The notes under the pieces are model-generated. The model saw nothing but the letters and a program-made list of their open reading frames with translations. It did not search any database and was not told where the DNA came from. The translations under genes were made by a program, and so were the position numbers. From Longimicrobiales bacterium (GTDB lineage: Bacteria > Gemmatimonadota > Gemmatimonadetes > Longimicrobiales > Gaopeijiaceae): DNA of 64,000 nt. Location: the NCBI GenBank assembly GCA_958296005.1, contig CATQHQ010000002.1:800501-864500 (forward strand). The letters run 5' to 3'. Below, piece by piece: positions 1 through 7,629 of the stretch (position 1 is the first letter of the stretch; every line of letters starts with the position of its first letter).

Positions 1-879
1 ATCCGTCCGTACCCCGCCGGCGAGCTCGTGCAGGGGCTGGACGTGATGGACGCCGTTCAGCAGGGCACGGTCCAGGTCGGCCAGAGCACCAGCTACTACT
101 ACACGGGCAAGAACCCGGCGCTGGCCTTCGATGCGGGGGTTCCCTTTGGGATGACCGCCCGCCAGCAGGACGCGTGGCTGAACGAGGGCGGGGGCGGCGA
201 CGTCATGCGCGGCGTCTTCGCCGACTTCGGGATCATCATCTTCCCGGCGGGCAACACCGGTGGGCAGATGGGCGGCTGGTTCCGGCGGGAGGTGAACTCT
301 GCCGAAGACCTGAGAGGGCTGAAGATGCGCATCCCCGGGCTGGGCGGCGAAGTCATGAACCGCCTGGGCGTGACGGTGCAGGTGCTGGCGGGGGGCGACA
401 TCTATCCGGCGCTGGAGCGAGGCGCGATCGACGCCACCGAGTGGGTGGGACCCTACGACGACGAGAAGCTGGGCCTGCACCAAGCGGCGCGCTTCTACTA
501 CTACCCGGGCTGGTGGGAGCCCTGCGCGTCGATGTCCTACCAGGTCAACCGGGCCGCCTGGGACGAGCTGCCGTCCGAGTACCAAGCCGTCTTCGAGGTG
601 GCTGCCCAGGCCTCGGCCCGGCGGATGCTCTACACCTACGACGCCAAGAACCCGCCTGCGTTGCAGCGCCTGCTGGCGGGCGGCGTCGAGCTGAGGTCGT
701 TCTCCGACGACATCATGACGGCGGCCCGCACCACCAGCGTGGAGCTCATGGAGGAGCACGCCGCCGCGAGCCCCCAGTACCGGGAGGTCTACGACCACTG
801 GCGGAACTTCCGCGACGCCTCCTACCGCTGGTTCGGCACCGCCGAGCTCCGCTACGCCAGCTTCGCCTTCGGAGGCTAG
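1..879 (+). CDS. TRAP transporter substrate-binding protein, DctP/FcbT1-like (5' partial)
   Basis: Periplasmic solute receptor of a tripartite ATP-independent transporter. It captures a (probably carboxylate) ligand and delivers it to the DctQ/DctM permease encoded just downstream on the other strand. The frame is open from base 1, so the signal peptide and first residues lie outside the window and 292 residues are visible. Family marks seen are the segment LKMRIPGLGGEV, whose Arg is the position that pairs with substrate carboxylate in DctP proteins, and the aromatic-rich YYYPGWWEP and ATEWVGPYDD stretches typical of the mannitol/chloroaromatic (FcbT1) subgroup. The stop codon lies in a tandem repeat shared with the convergent dctM-like gene. 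The substrate cannot be told from sequence. Confidence 0.9.
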   Translation: MRPYPAGELVQGLDVMDAVQQGTVQVGQSTSYYYTGKNPALAFDAGVPFGMTARQQDAWLNEGGGGDVMRGVFADFGIIIFPAGNTGGQMGGWFRREVNSAEDLRGLKMRIPGLGGEVMNRLGVTVQVLAGGDIYPALERGAIDATEWVGPYDDEKLGLHQAARFYYYPGWWEPCASMSYQVNRAAWDELPSEYQAVFEVAAQASARRMLYTYDAKNPPALQRLLAGGVELRSFSDDIMTAARTTSVELMEEHAAASPQYREVYDHWRNFRDASYRWFGTAELRYASFAFGG

Positions 880-902
880 TCCAGCTTTCGGAGGCTAGTC
901 CA
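868..902. repeat. 19-bp tandem duplication carrying both convergent stop codons
   Basis: TTCGGAGGCTAGTCCA occurs at 868-883 and again at 887-902, a 19-bp step. Each copy contains the palindromic tetranucleotide CTAG. The first copy supplies the TAG stop of the binding-protein gene (877-879, plus strand). The second supplies the TAG stop of the permease gene (895-897, minus strand). Seen directly; the origin by slipped duplication is inference. Confidence 0.85.
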
Positions 903-2217
903 CCAACCCGGTCACCAGCTGCGGCCACTGGATGATCGCCAGCAGGCCGATGAGCTGGATGACGATGAACGGGATCACCGCCTTGTACAGGTCCGTCGTC
1001 TTGACCGACGAGGGCGCGACCCCGCGAAGGTAGAAGAGGGCGAAGCCGAAGGGGGGCGTCAGGAACGAGGTCTGTAGGTTCATCCCGATCATGACCCCGA
1101 ACCACACCAGGTCGATCCCCAGCACCGACGCGGCCGGCGCCAAGAGGGGGATGATGATGAAGGCGATCTCGAAGAAGTCCAGAAAGAACCCTAGGATGAA
1201 GATCACCAAGTTGGCGACCAGGAGGAGCCCGATCCGGCCTCCCGGCAGGTTGGTCAGCATCGTCTCGATCCAGATGTCGCCGTAGAGGCCGCGGAACACC
1301 AGGGCGAACGCCGTCGATCCGATCAGCAGGAACATGACCATCGTCGAGAGCTTGGTCGTGGCCGTGCACGCATCCCGGATCACGGCGAAGTCGAGCCTGC
1401 CGCGGGCGGCCGCCAGCAGGATCGCACCCACGGAGCCGATGGCGCCGGCCTCCGTCGGCGTGGCGACGCCCGCGAAGATCGACCCGAGGACGATGAGGAT
1501 CAGGAGCAGGGGCGGCAGGAGGACCAGCAGAACTCGGCGTATGAGTACGCCGAAGGGGATGTCGGTCATCTCGGCGGGAAGGGCGGGGGCCATGCTGGGC
1601 TTCACGGTCGCGACGCCGCACACGTAGAGGGCGTACATCCCCGCCAGCATGAGACCCGGCACCAGTCCGCCGATGAAGAGGTCGCCCACCGAGATGCCCA
1701 GCTGGTCCGCCAGCACGACGAGCACGATGCTCGGCGGAATGATCTGCCCGAGCGTCCCCGACGCCAGAATCACTCCCGACGACAGCTGCGCCGAGTACTT
1801 GTACCGCAGCATGACGGGCAGCGAAATGCTTCCCATCGCCACTACGGAAGCGCCCACGACTCCGGTGGCGGCCGCCAGCATCGCGCCCACCATCACCACG
1901 GCCAGCGCCAAGCCTCCGGCGTGCCGCCCGAAGAGGACGCCGATCGTGGTCAGCAGGTCCTCCGCCAGCTTCGCCCTCTCCAGGACCAGTCCCATGAAGA
2001 TGAAGAAGGGGACCGCCAGGAGTACGGAGTTGGACATGACTCCGAATATCCGCAGAGGCATCGCCGACAGGAGGCTCCAGTCGAAGAAGCCGAACTCGAC
2101 GCCGATGAAGGCGAAGATCAGCGAGGCGCCGCCCAGCGAGAAGGCGATGGGATAGCCGCAGAAGATGATCAGGAACACCGCCACGAACATGAGCGGCGCC
2201 AGGATCGACCCCTCCAT
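895..2217 (-). CDS. TRAP transporter large permease (DctM/FcbT3-like)
   Basis: Large (12-TM class) membrane subunit that carries out ion-coupled uptake of the ligand delivered by the binding protein. The 440 residues fit the DctM family, with nearly continuous hydrophobic segments and the characteristic GASVVAMGSISLPVMLRY and ASGTLGQIIPPSI motifs near residues 135-180 and TPTEAGAIG near 270. The ATG at 2217 directly follows the TAG stop of the small permease gene with no gap, so the two are translationally coupled. The pair is transcribed toward the binding-protein gene, an unusual split for a TRAP locus. Confidence 0.93.
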   Translation of the reverse strand: MEGSILAPLMFVAVFLIIFCGYPIAFSLGGASLIFAFIGVEFGFFDWSLLSAMPLRIFGVMSNSVLLAVPFFIFMGLVLERAKLAEDLLTTIGVLFGRHAGGLALAVVMVGAMLAAATGVVGASVVAMGSISLPVMLRYKYSAQLSSGVILASGTLGQIIPPSIVLVVLADQLGISVGDLFIGGLVPGLMLAGMYALYVCGVATVKPSMAPALPAEMTDIPFGVLIRRVLLVLLPPLLLILIVLGSIFAGVATPTEAGAIGSVGAILLAAARGRLDFAVIRDACTATTKLSTMVMFLLIGSTAFALVFRGLYGDIWIETMLTNLPGGRIGLLLVANLVIFILGFFLDFFEIAFIIIPLLAPAASVLGIDLVWFGVMIGMNLQTSFLTPPFGFALFYLRGVAPSSVKTTDLYKAVIPFIVIQLIGLLAIIQWPQLVTGLVD

Positions 2218-2847
2218 CTACAGGCCCTCTGGGCGGGCTGGACCGCCGTCGCTCGCCTCGTCGGCGCCTGTGCTCTCGTCCGGAGCGTCGTAGTCCCCAC
2301 CTCGCAGGACGCGAACGTCCTTCACCAGCTCCGCCACGCCCTGAACCAGCAGCAGGGTGAAGCACGCGAGGATCACGGCCTTCAGCGGGTAGCGGGGCAG
2401 GCCGCCGGGGTCGGCGGAGACTTCGCGGATCACCCAGGAGTTCCGGATCGCCGGCCACGAGACCCAGAGCACGAAGAGGCAGAACGGGATCAGCATGAGC
2501 ACCGAGCCGACCACGTTGATCCATGCCCGAGCCCGTCGTCCCATGCGCCCGTAGATCACGTCCACCCGCACATGGGCGTTCTCCTTGAGGGCGTAGCCGG
2601 CGCCCAGGAGGAAGATCAGCGAAAAGAGGTACCACTGCAGCTCCAAGTAGAGGTTGGAGCCGAGGCTGATGCCGATAAAGCGCCCCAAGTAGCGAACGAT
2701 CGCGTTGTACGCGCCGATCAGGACCATGATCAGCACGAGCCAGGACACGAAGCGACCCAGCCGGTCGGTCATCCAGTCGGCAAAGCGGACGAAGGGGTTG
2801 GGGTCTTTCACGAAGCGGAGGGCCGGAGGGGCGCGGAAGAAAGGCAA
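2218..2847 (-). CDS. TRAP transporter small permease (DctQ/FcbT2-like)
   Basis: Small four-helix membrane subunit required for assembly and function of the TRAP permease. The 209-residue product has four hydrophobic segments starting about residues 35, 75, 115 and 155, and the aromatic LYLELQWYLFSLIFLLGAGYAL block with downstream NAHVRVDVIYGRM, both characteristic of DctQ-type subunits. The C-terminal 30 residues are hydrophilic and acidic, making it slightly longer than usual. The ATG at 2847 is 71 bp from the start of the divergent EEP gene, so promoters for both directions must lie in 2848-2918; no clear consensus is visible there. Confidence 0.88.
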   Translation of the reverse strand: MPFFRAPPALRFVKDPNPFVRFADWMTDRLGRFVSWLVLIMVLIGAYNAIVRYLGRFIGISLGSNLYLELQWYLFSLIFLLGAGYALKENAHVRVDVIYGRMGRRARAWINVVGSVLMLIPFCLFVLWVSWPAIRNSWVIREVSADPGGLPRYPLKAVILACFTLLLVQGVAELVKDVRVLRGGDYDAPDESTGADEASDGGPARPEGL

Positions 2848-2918
2848 GCGGCCAGACTATCACGGAAGCATCGCCGAGGGCAAGGCGCGTGCCTTGACGG
2901 AACGGCTAGCTTGGCGAC

Positions 2919-3914
2919 ATGAGCGAAGCCTGGTTGCAGAGCCTGGATGCTCACGGCCGCCCCTCGCCAGCGGTCTCGTGGGAGATCGCCGCGCCGCTTG
3001 GGGACAGGCCGGAGCTGTATCGGTGGCGGCGCGCAGTCGGCCCGGTTCGCTACTGTCAGGTCGCCGACGGAGCTGCCGCGCCGTCGGAGCTTCCTCTCGC
3101 GGTCGCCGTGTGGAACGCGCGGACGGGCGGCGGCGCGATTCGGGCGTTCTGGAAGCATGTGGCGGAGGCCCATCCGGTGCGAGGCGGCCCTGTCGTCGCG
3201 CTGTTGCAGGAAGTGTTCGCTTCGGGACCGGGACTCCCGGCGCTGGCCCCCGACATGGCCTGGGCGGAGCGCATCGCCGACCGTCCCAAGGATCGGGAGC
3301 GCACCGATCTTGCCGCCTTTTGCCGGGACGAGGGTCTCTCCCTGCTGTACGTCCCGTCCATGCGAAACGGCGGCGACGACGGCCCTCCCGAGGATCGGGG
3401 CAACGCTATCGTGGCCAACGTGCCCTTGGCGACCCCCTGGGCAGTGGAGCTCCCCTTCGAGCGGCAGCGCAGAGTGGCGGTGATGGCGGACGTGGTCGTG
3501 GGGAGCGGGACGGAGTCCTTGAAGCTGACCCTGTGCTCGGCGCACCTGGACAACCGGAGTCGGTGGCGTGCGGCTTGGCGCAGCCTCGGCCTCGGACGGC
3601 GACGGCAGATGGCCGGCCTGATGGCGGTCCTGCGCCGCCGGCCCCGAGGGGACGCGATCGTGCTCGGCGGCGACTTCAACACTTGGCTCCGAGGTCGTCG
3701 GGAAGGAGCGTACAAGCTGGCTAGGCGGCGCTTTGCCCAGCCTGCGAACCCGGACCCCGCCCCGACCCACCACTTCGAGATCGGCGGGTGGCCGAGGCTG
3801 TCGGACCACCTGCTCTTTCGGTTGCCCCCCGGGTGGCGCGGCGACTACAAGCGCTTGGACCAGACGTTCGGCTCCGACCACTACCCGTTGCTGGGAACCG
3901 TTGAGCCCGAGTGA
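2919..3914 (+). CDS. Endonuclease/exonuclease/phosphatase (EEP) family hydrolase
   Basis: A Mg-dependent phosphodiesterase fold shared by exonuclease III, DNase I, sphingomyelinase and inositol phosphatases. The family motifs occur in order in the 331-residue product: VALLQEVF (metal-binding Glu), GNAIVANVPL, LCSAHLDNRSR, VLGGDFNTW (the Asp/Asn pair) and the final FGSDHYPLLG with the catalytic Asp-His. No signal peptide is visible, so a cytoplasmic role is likely. The start ATG at 2919 is the only good one after the intergenic gap. Sequence alone does not show whether the substrate is DNA, lipid or a small phosphate ester; it stands alone between divergent and convergent neighbours. Confidence 0.85.
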   Translation: MSEAWLQSLDAHGRPSPAVSWEIAAPLGDRPELYRWRRAVGPVRYCQVADGAAAPSELPLAVAVWNARTGGGAIRAFWKHVAEAHPVRGGPVVALLQEVFASGPGLPALAPDMAWAERIADRPKDRERTDLAAFCRDEGLSLLYVPSMRNGGDDGPPEDRGNAIVANVPLATPWAVELPFERQRRVAVMADVVVGSGTESLKLTLCSAHLDNRSRWRAAWRSLGLGRRRQMAGLMAVLRRRPRGDAIVLGGDFNTWLRGRREGAYKLARRRFAQPANPDPAPTHHFEIGGWPRLSDHLLFRLPPGWRGDYKRLDQTFGSDHYPLLGTVEPE

Positions 3915-3933
3915 TTGCCGATGCGGCGAGCCC

Positions 3934-5514
3934 TCACTTGCGACGATAGAGCAGGCTCTCTCCCGTCATCTCGGCGGGCTTGGGCACCCCCAAGATCTCC
4001 AGGACCGTGGGGGCGACGTCGGCGAGCCGGCCGTTGCGGAGCGTGGGCGACGAGGCGCCTGGGTCGGGGTCGCAGAGGACGAGGCGGACCGGGAAGGTGG
4101 TGTGGGCGGTGAACGGTCGGCCCTCGCTGTCCAGCATCTTCTCGGCGTTGCCGTGGTCGGCGGTGACCAGCGCCGTGCCCCCAAGCTCGGCGACGCGCGC
4201 GACGACTTGGCCCACGCATCCGTCCACCGTCTCCACCGCCGCGATCGCTGCCGGGATGCTGCCGGTGTGGCCCACCATGTCGGCGTTGGCGTAGTTCACC
4301 AACACGAAGTCGTGGCGGTGCGGATCGAGCTGCGCCAGCAGCGCTTCGGTCAGTTCGCGAGCGCTCATCTCGGGCTTTAGGTCGTAGGTCGCGACGTTGG
4401 GCGACGGAACCATGCACCGCTCCTCGCCGGCGAAAGGGGTCTCCACGCCGCCGTTGAAGAAGTAGGTGACGTGGGGGTACTTCTCGGTTTCGGCCATGCG
4501 CAGCTGTGTTCGGCCCGCCCGCGAGAGGACCTCGCCCAGGACGTTCGTCAGCGGCTGGGGCGGGAAGAGGACGGGGTGCGGGAATTCGTCCTGGTAGCGG
4601 GTCATCGCCGCAAAGTTGGCGCAGGGCGGTCGGCGCCGCCGAAAGTGCGAGAAGGGGTCGCCCGCCACCGCTGCGGTCAGCTGTCGCGCCCGGTCCGCCC
4701 GGAAGTTGAAGAAGAGGAAGCCGTCCTCGGGGCGGACGCCGACCGGGGGCGAGTCCGGGGTCGCGGCCGAGGCGCGGACCACCGCCGGCGGCACGAACTC
4801 GTCGGTGGTTCCGCTTTCGTAGCAGTGGGCGATGTGGTCCGACGCGCCGACGGCCTGGGGTCCCGCGCCTTCGACGATTGCGCGGTAGGCGCGCTCCGTG
4901 CGCTCCCAGCGACGGTCCCGGTCCATCGTGAACCAGCGTCCCGACACGCTGGCGACGCGGGCGTCGCGACACGTTGCCGCACGCGCCTCCACCTCCCTGA
5001 TCCAACGGAGGCCGGAAGTGGGGGACGTGTCCCGGCCGTCCGTGACGCAGTGGACGCGAACCGCCAGTCCCGCCCCGTCCGCCCACTCCAACAAGGCATA
5101 AAGGTGGTCGATCTGGCTATGGACGCCGCCGTCGGAGCACAGTCCGGTCAAGTGGAGCACGCCACCGGAGCGGCGCAGGGTGCCGGCCAGTGCCGCCAGC
5201 GTCGGGAGGCGGAGGAGCGAGCCGTCCTGCACCGCCGTGGAGATGCGCGTGGCGTCCTGATGCACGACACGGCCGGCGCCCAGGTTGAGGTGGCCGACCT
5301 CCGAGTTGCCCATCTGGCCGTCCGGGAGTCCCACCGCGGCCCCGGAGGTCTCCAGCAGGCACCAAGGGCGTTCGGCGAGGAGTCGGTTCCGGACGGGCGT
5401 GCGGGCCATCGCGACCGCGTTCCCCTGGCGCTCGACTTCGGTGGGGTCCGACACTCCGACGCCCCATCCGTCGCAGATGATCAGGACGGTCGGTGCCGGT
5501 TGCCGACCGCTCAC
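3934..5514 (-). CDS. gpmI: 2,3-bisphosphoglycerate-independent phosphoglycerate mutase
   Basis: Interconverts 3- and 2-phosphoglycerate in glycolysis using two Mn ions and a phosphoserine intermediate. The metal-binding Asp is in ICDGWG (residue 15) and the phosphorylated serine is in the NSEVGH motif (S71). VTDGRDTSP, the alkaline-phosphatase-like [12 protein letters not shown] and VTADHGNAE follow as in the family. At 526 residues it is the usual length. I chose the GTG at 5514, which overlaps the pyrC stop as GTGA, because the frame is open much further upstream but family similarity begins here. It ends an nfuA-pyrC-gpmI run and is likely cotranscribed. Confidence 0.95.
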   Translation of the reverse strand: MSGRQPAPTVLIICDGWGVGVSDPTEVERQGNAVAMARTPVRNRLLAERPWCLLETSGAAVGLPDGQMGNSEVGHLNLGAGRVVHQDATRISTAVQDGSLLRLPTLAALAGTLRRSGGVLHLTGLCSDGGVHSQIDHLYALLEWADGAGLAVRVHCVTDGRDTSPTSGLRWIREVEARAATCRDARVASVSGRWFTMDRDRRWERTERAYRAIVEGAGPQAVGASDHIAHCYESGTTDEFVPPAVVRASAATPDSPPVGVRPEDGFLFFNFRADRARQLTAAVAGDPFSHFRRRRPPCANFAAMTRYQDEFPHPVLFPPQPLTNVLGEVLSRAGRTQLRMAETEKYPHVTYFFNGGVETPFAGEERCMVPSPNVATYDLKPEMSARELTEALLAQLDPHRHDFVLVNYANADMVGHTGSIPAAIAAVETVDGCVGQVVARVAELGGTALVTADHGNAEKMLDSEGRPFTAHTTFPVRLVLCDPDPGASSPTLRNGRLADVAPTVLEILGVPKPAEMTGESLLYRRK

Positions 5515-6896
5515 GGTCCGCCGCTGGGACCGCCGGTCGCCCAGTACCCTCCCCTGGCGTGATCGAAGACGATCTGCCGGCCAACAGGCTCGCGGGCCAC
5601 CCAGTCGCCGGCGAAGACGGTGCGTCCGCCGACCCAAGTCCGTACCGGCCAGCCCGTGAGCCGCGTCCCGTGCCAGGGGCTCCAGCCGCACTTGGTGATC
5701 TGGTCCTCGTTCCGCACCTCTCGCTCCATCGAGGTGTCCACCAGGACCAGGTCCGCGTCGTACCGATCCTCGATCCGCCCTTTGCCCACCATGTCCCAGA
5801 TGCGGGCGGGACCGTCGCTCATCCACGCCGCCAAATCGTTCAGCGTGCACTTGCCTCGGTGGACCGCGTCCAGCATCAGAGGCAGCACGAGCTCCACCGC
5901 AGGCACCCCGGACGGCGATGCGGGGTAGGGCGCGCGCTTCTCCTCCAGCGTGTGTGGGGCGTGGTCGGTGGCGACGATCTGGAGGGCGCCGTTCTTAAGC
6001 CCGCGCCAAAGCGCCTCCCGATCCGACGCCTCCTTGAGCGACGGGTTCATCTGGGCCAGCGCACCGAGGCGTCCGTAGTCGGAGACGTCGAGGAAGAGGT
6101 GGTGGGGGCAGGCTTCCGCCGTGACGAGGCCGTCGCCGGCCCCGGCGCAGCTGCCCAGAAGCGCGACCTCGTCGGCCGTGGAGACGTGAAGCACGTGAAA
6201 GCGGTGCTTGTGGCGCCGGGCAAGGTCGAGAGCTCGGCGGGTGGCCGTCACGGCGGCGCGGCGGTCGCGGATCCGAGAGTGGTCGCGCACCGTCGTCGGT
6301 CCGGCGGCCTCCAGTCGCGCCTGGTTGGCCCGCACCGTGGACTCATCCTCGCAGTGGGCCGTGATCGGCAGGCTGGTCAGCGCAAAGATCTCCTCCAGCC
6401 GCTCCTGATCGTCCACCAGCATGTCGCCCGTGCTGGACCCCATGAAGACCTTGATCCCCGGCGTCGCCACCCCCGCGGTGCGGCTCGCGTTCTGGAGTTC
6501 GGCCACGTTGCCGGTCGTCGCCCCCATGTAGAAGCCGTAGTTGACCACGCACTTCCGCCGGGCGATCTCCAGCTTGGCCGCCAGAGCGTCCACGGTAACC
6601 GTCTGGGGGACGGTGTTGGGCATCTCCAGGAACGAGGTCACGCCTCCCGCGGCGCACGCCCGACTTCCGCTGCGCAGGTCCTCCTTGTGGGTAAGGCCCG
6701 GGTCCCGAAAGTGCACCTGATCGTCGACCAGCCCGGGGAGGAGGTGGAGCCCGTCGGCATCCACCGTCTCGTCGGCACGAACCGATGCGGGCGCGTCCAC
6801 GGTTGCGATCCGACCGGCCTCGACGAGCACGTTGGTCCGCGTCGTCTCCCGGGGCAGGACCACCTGCGCGCCCCGGATCAGGGTGCGACGGGGCAC
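5511..6896 (-). CDS. pyrC: Dihydroorotase (class I, cyclic amidohydrolase)
   Basis: Cyclises carbamoyl aspartate to dihydroorotate in pyrimidine synthesis. The 461-residue protein shows the amidohydrolase barrel motifs: the N-terminal metal site in [19 protein letters not shown], a Lys in [11 protein letters not shown], His residues in AHCEDE and [11 protein letters not shown], and the catalytic Asp in [12 protein letters not shown]. The first His of the usual HxH pair is Gln (Q60) while H62 is kept. I recall this QVHFR form from Bacteroidota-type dihydroorotases, so it is probably a subfamily trait rather than damage. The gene starts 3 bp after the nfuA-like stop and overlaps gpmI by 4 bp. 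Allantoinase or hydantoinase is less likely. Confidence 0.88.
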   Translation of the reverse strand: MPRRTLIRGAQVVLPRETTRTNVLVEAGRIATVDAPASVRADETVDADGLHLLPGLVDDQVHFRDPGLTHKEDLRSGSRACAAGGVTSFLEMPNTVPQTVTVDALAAKLEIARRKCVVNYGFYMGATTGNVAELQNASRTAGVATPGIKVFMGSSTGDMLVDDQERLEEIFALTSLPITAHCEDESTVRANQARLEAAGPTTVRDHSRIRDRRAAVTATRRALDLARRHKHRFHVLHVSTADEVALLGSCAGAGDGLVTAEACPHHLFLDVSDYGRLGALAQMNPSLKEASDREALWRGLKNGALQIVATDHAPHTLEEKRAPYPASPSGVPAVELVLPLMLDAVHRGKCTLNDLAAWMSDGPARIWDMVGKGRIEDRYDADLVLVDTSMEREVRNEDQITKCGWSPWHGTRLTGWPVRTWVGGRTVFAGDWVAREPVGRQIVFDHARGGYWATGGPSGGP

Positions 6897-6899
6897 GGA

Positions 6900-7490
6900 T
6901 CAGCTGAAGTAGGGGTTCTCCCCGCTGATGTGGTCGGTGACGTCGTGGATCGCCGTCACTTCCGGGACGGCCTGCGAGACCATCCGCTCCACGCCCTGGC
7001 GCAGGGTCATCCGGGACATGGCGCACCCCTGGCATCCGCCCGCCATCTCGATGTAGACCTCGGTGTCCTGCACGTCCACGAGGTTGATGGCGCCGCCGTG
7101 GGCCGCCACTGCCGGGTTGATCTCCGTGTCCAGCACGTGACGCACTCGGTCGGCCAGTTCGCCCGTGGGGCCGGAGCCGTCGATCGCCGCCTTCACCGCA
7201 TCGGGGTCCGGCGTGATCTGGAACCCGCTCTCCTGAATCGTCTCGACGAAGTCCACGCTGGCCCCTGCCAGCCTGCCCACGCTGGCACCGTCCACCAGCA
7301 CGGGGAAGTCGCCTCCGTTCACCTCCACGTCCGACTCCTGCCGACTCTCCGCCTCCACCAGCGTCAGCTCGTAGCTAGGGGAGAAGGGGCTCCCGTCCAC
7401 CGCGATCCGCAGCGCCTGGGGGCCGTCCTCTTCCTGGTCCATGAACGACAGGACCATCTCCCGAGCCCGGTCCGTGAACGTCAGCTTCAT
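6900..7490 (-). CDS. nfuA: NfuA-type iron-sulfur carrier (degenerate A-type domain plus NifU C-terminal domain)
   Basis: Carrier that receives [4Fe-4S] clusters and passes them to apo-proteins. The N-terminal half (residues 1-95) looks like an A-type/HesB scaffold without its cysteines, as in NfuA. The C-terminal half (about 110-190) is a NifU domain with NPAVAAHGGAINLV and the cluster-binding CxxC in GGCQGCAMS. The start is the ATG at 7490; the 59 residues upstream in the same open frame look non-coding. It lies 139 bp behind sbcC and 3 bp ahead of pyrC. Length, 196 residues, fits NfuA. Confidence 0.9.
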   Translation of the reverse strand: MKLTFTDRAREMVLSFMDQEEDGPQALRIAVDGSPFSPSYELTLVEAESRQESDVEVNGGDFPVLVDGASVGRLAGASVDFVETIQESGFQITPDPDAVKAAIDGSGPTGELADRVRHVLDTEINPAVAAHGGAINLVDVQDTEVYIEMAGGCQGCAMSRMTLRQGVERMVSQAVPEVTAIHDVTDHISGENPYFS

Positions 7491-7599
7491 CTTCTTGCGT
7501 CCTTGTTGGGGAAACCGTCGTCCAATATGGCGCGTTCGGGCGTTGCGGTCCATACGGAGGGACGAGCCGGGCGTCGCGGGCGTCCCCGACGGATTCTCC

Positions 7600-7623
7600 G
7601 ACAAATAGTGGGTAGAATTTGTC
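7600..7623 (-). other. AT-rich inverted repeat after sbcC
   Basis: GACAAAT (7600-7606) and its perfect complement ATTTGTC (7617-7623) enclose a 10-nt loop, just past the sbcC stop codon on the minus strand. Transcribed, it would form a 7-bp hairpin, but no U-tract follows, so it could be a weak terminator or attenuator, or a protein-binding site ahead of nfuA. It is the most AT-rich spot in the area. Confidence 0.35.
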
Positions 7624-7629
7624 CCAGGC

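Noticed and set aside
746-2863. Long minus-strand open frame across the TRAP permease genes
   Set aside because: It is Arg/Pro/Gly-rich shadow translation of the two permease genes; absence of stops reflects the very high GC. The same holds for long frames at 32105-35128, 38278-40389, 40719-43052 and 46778-49186.
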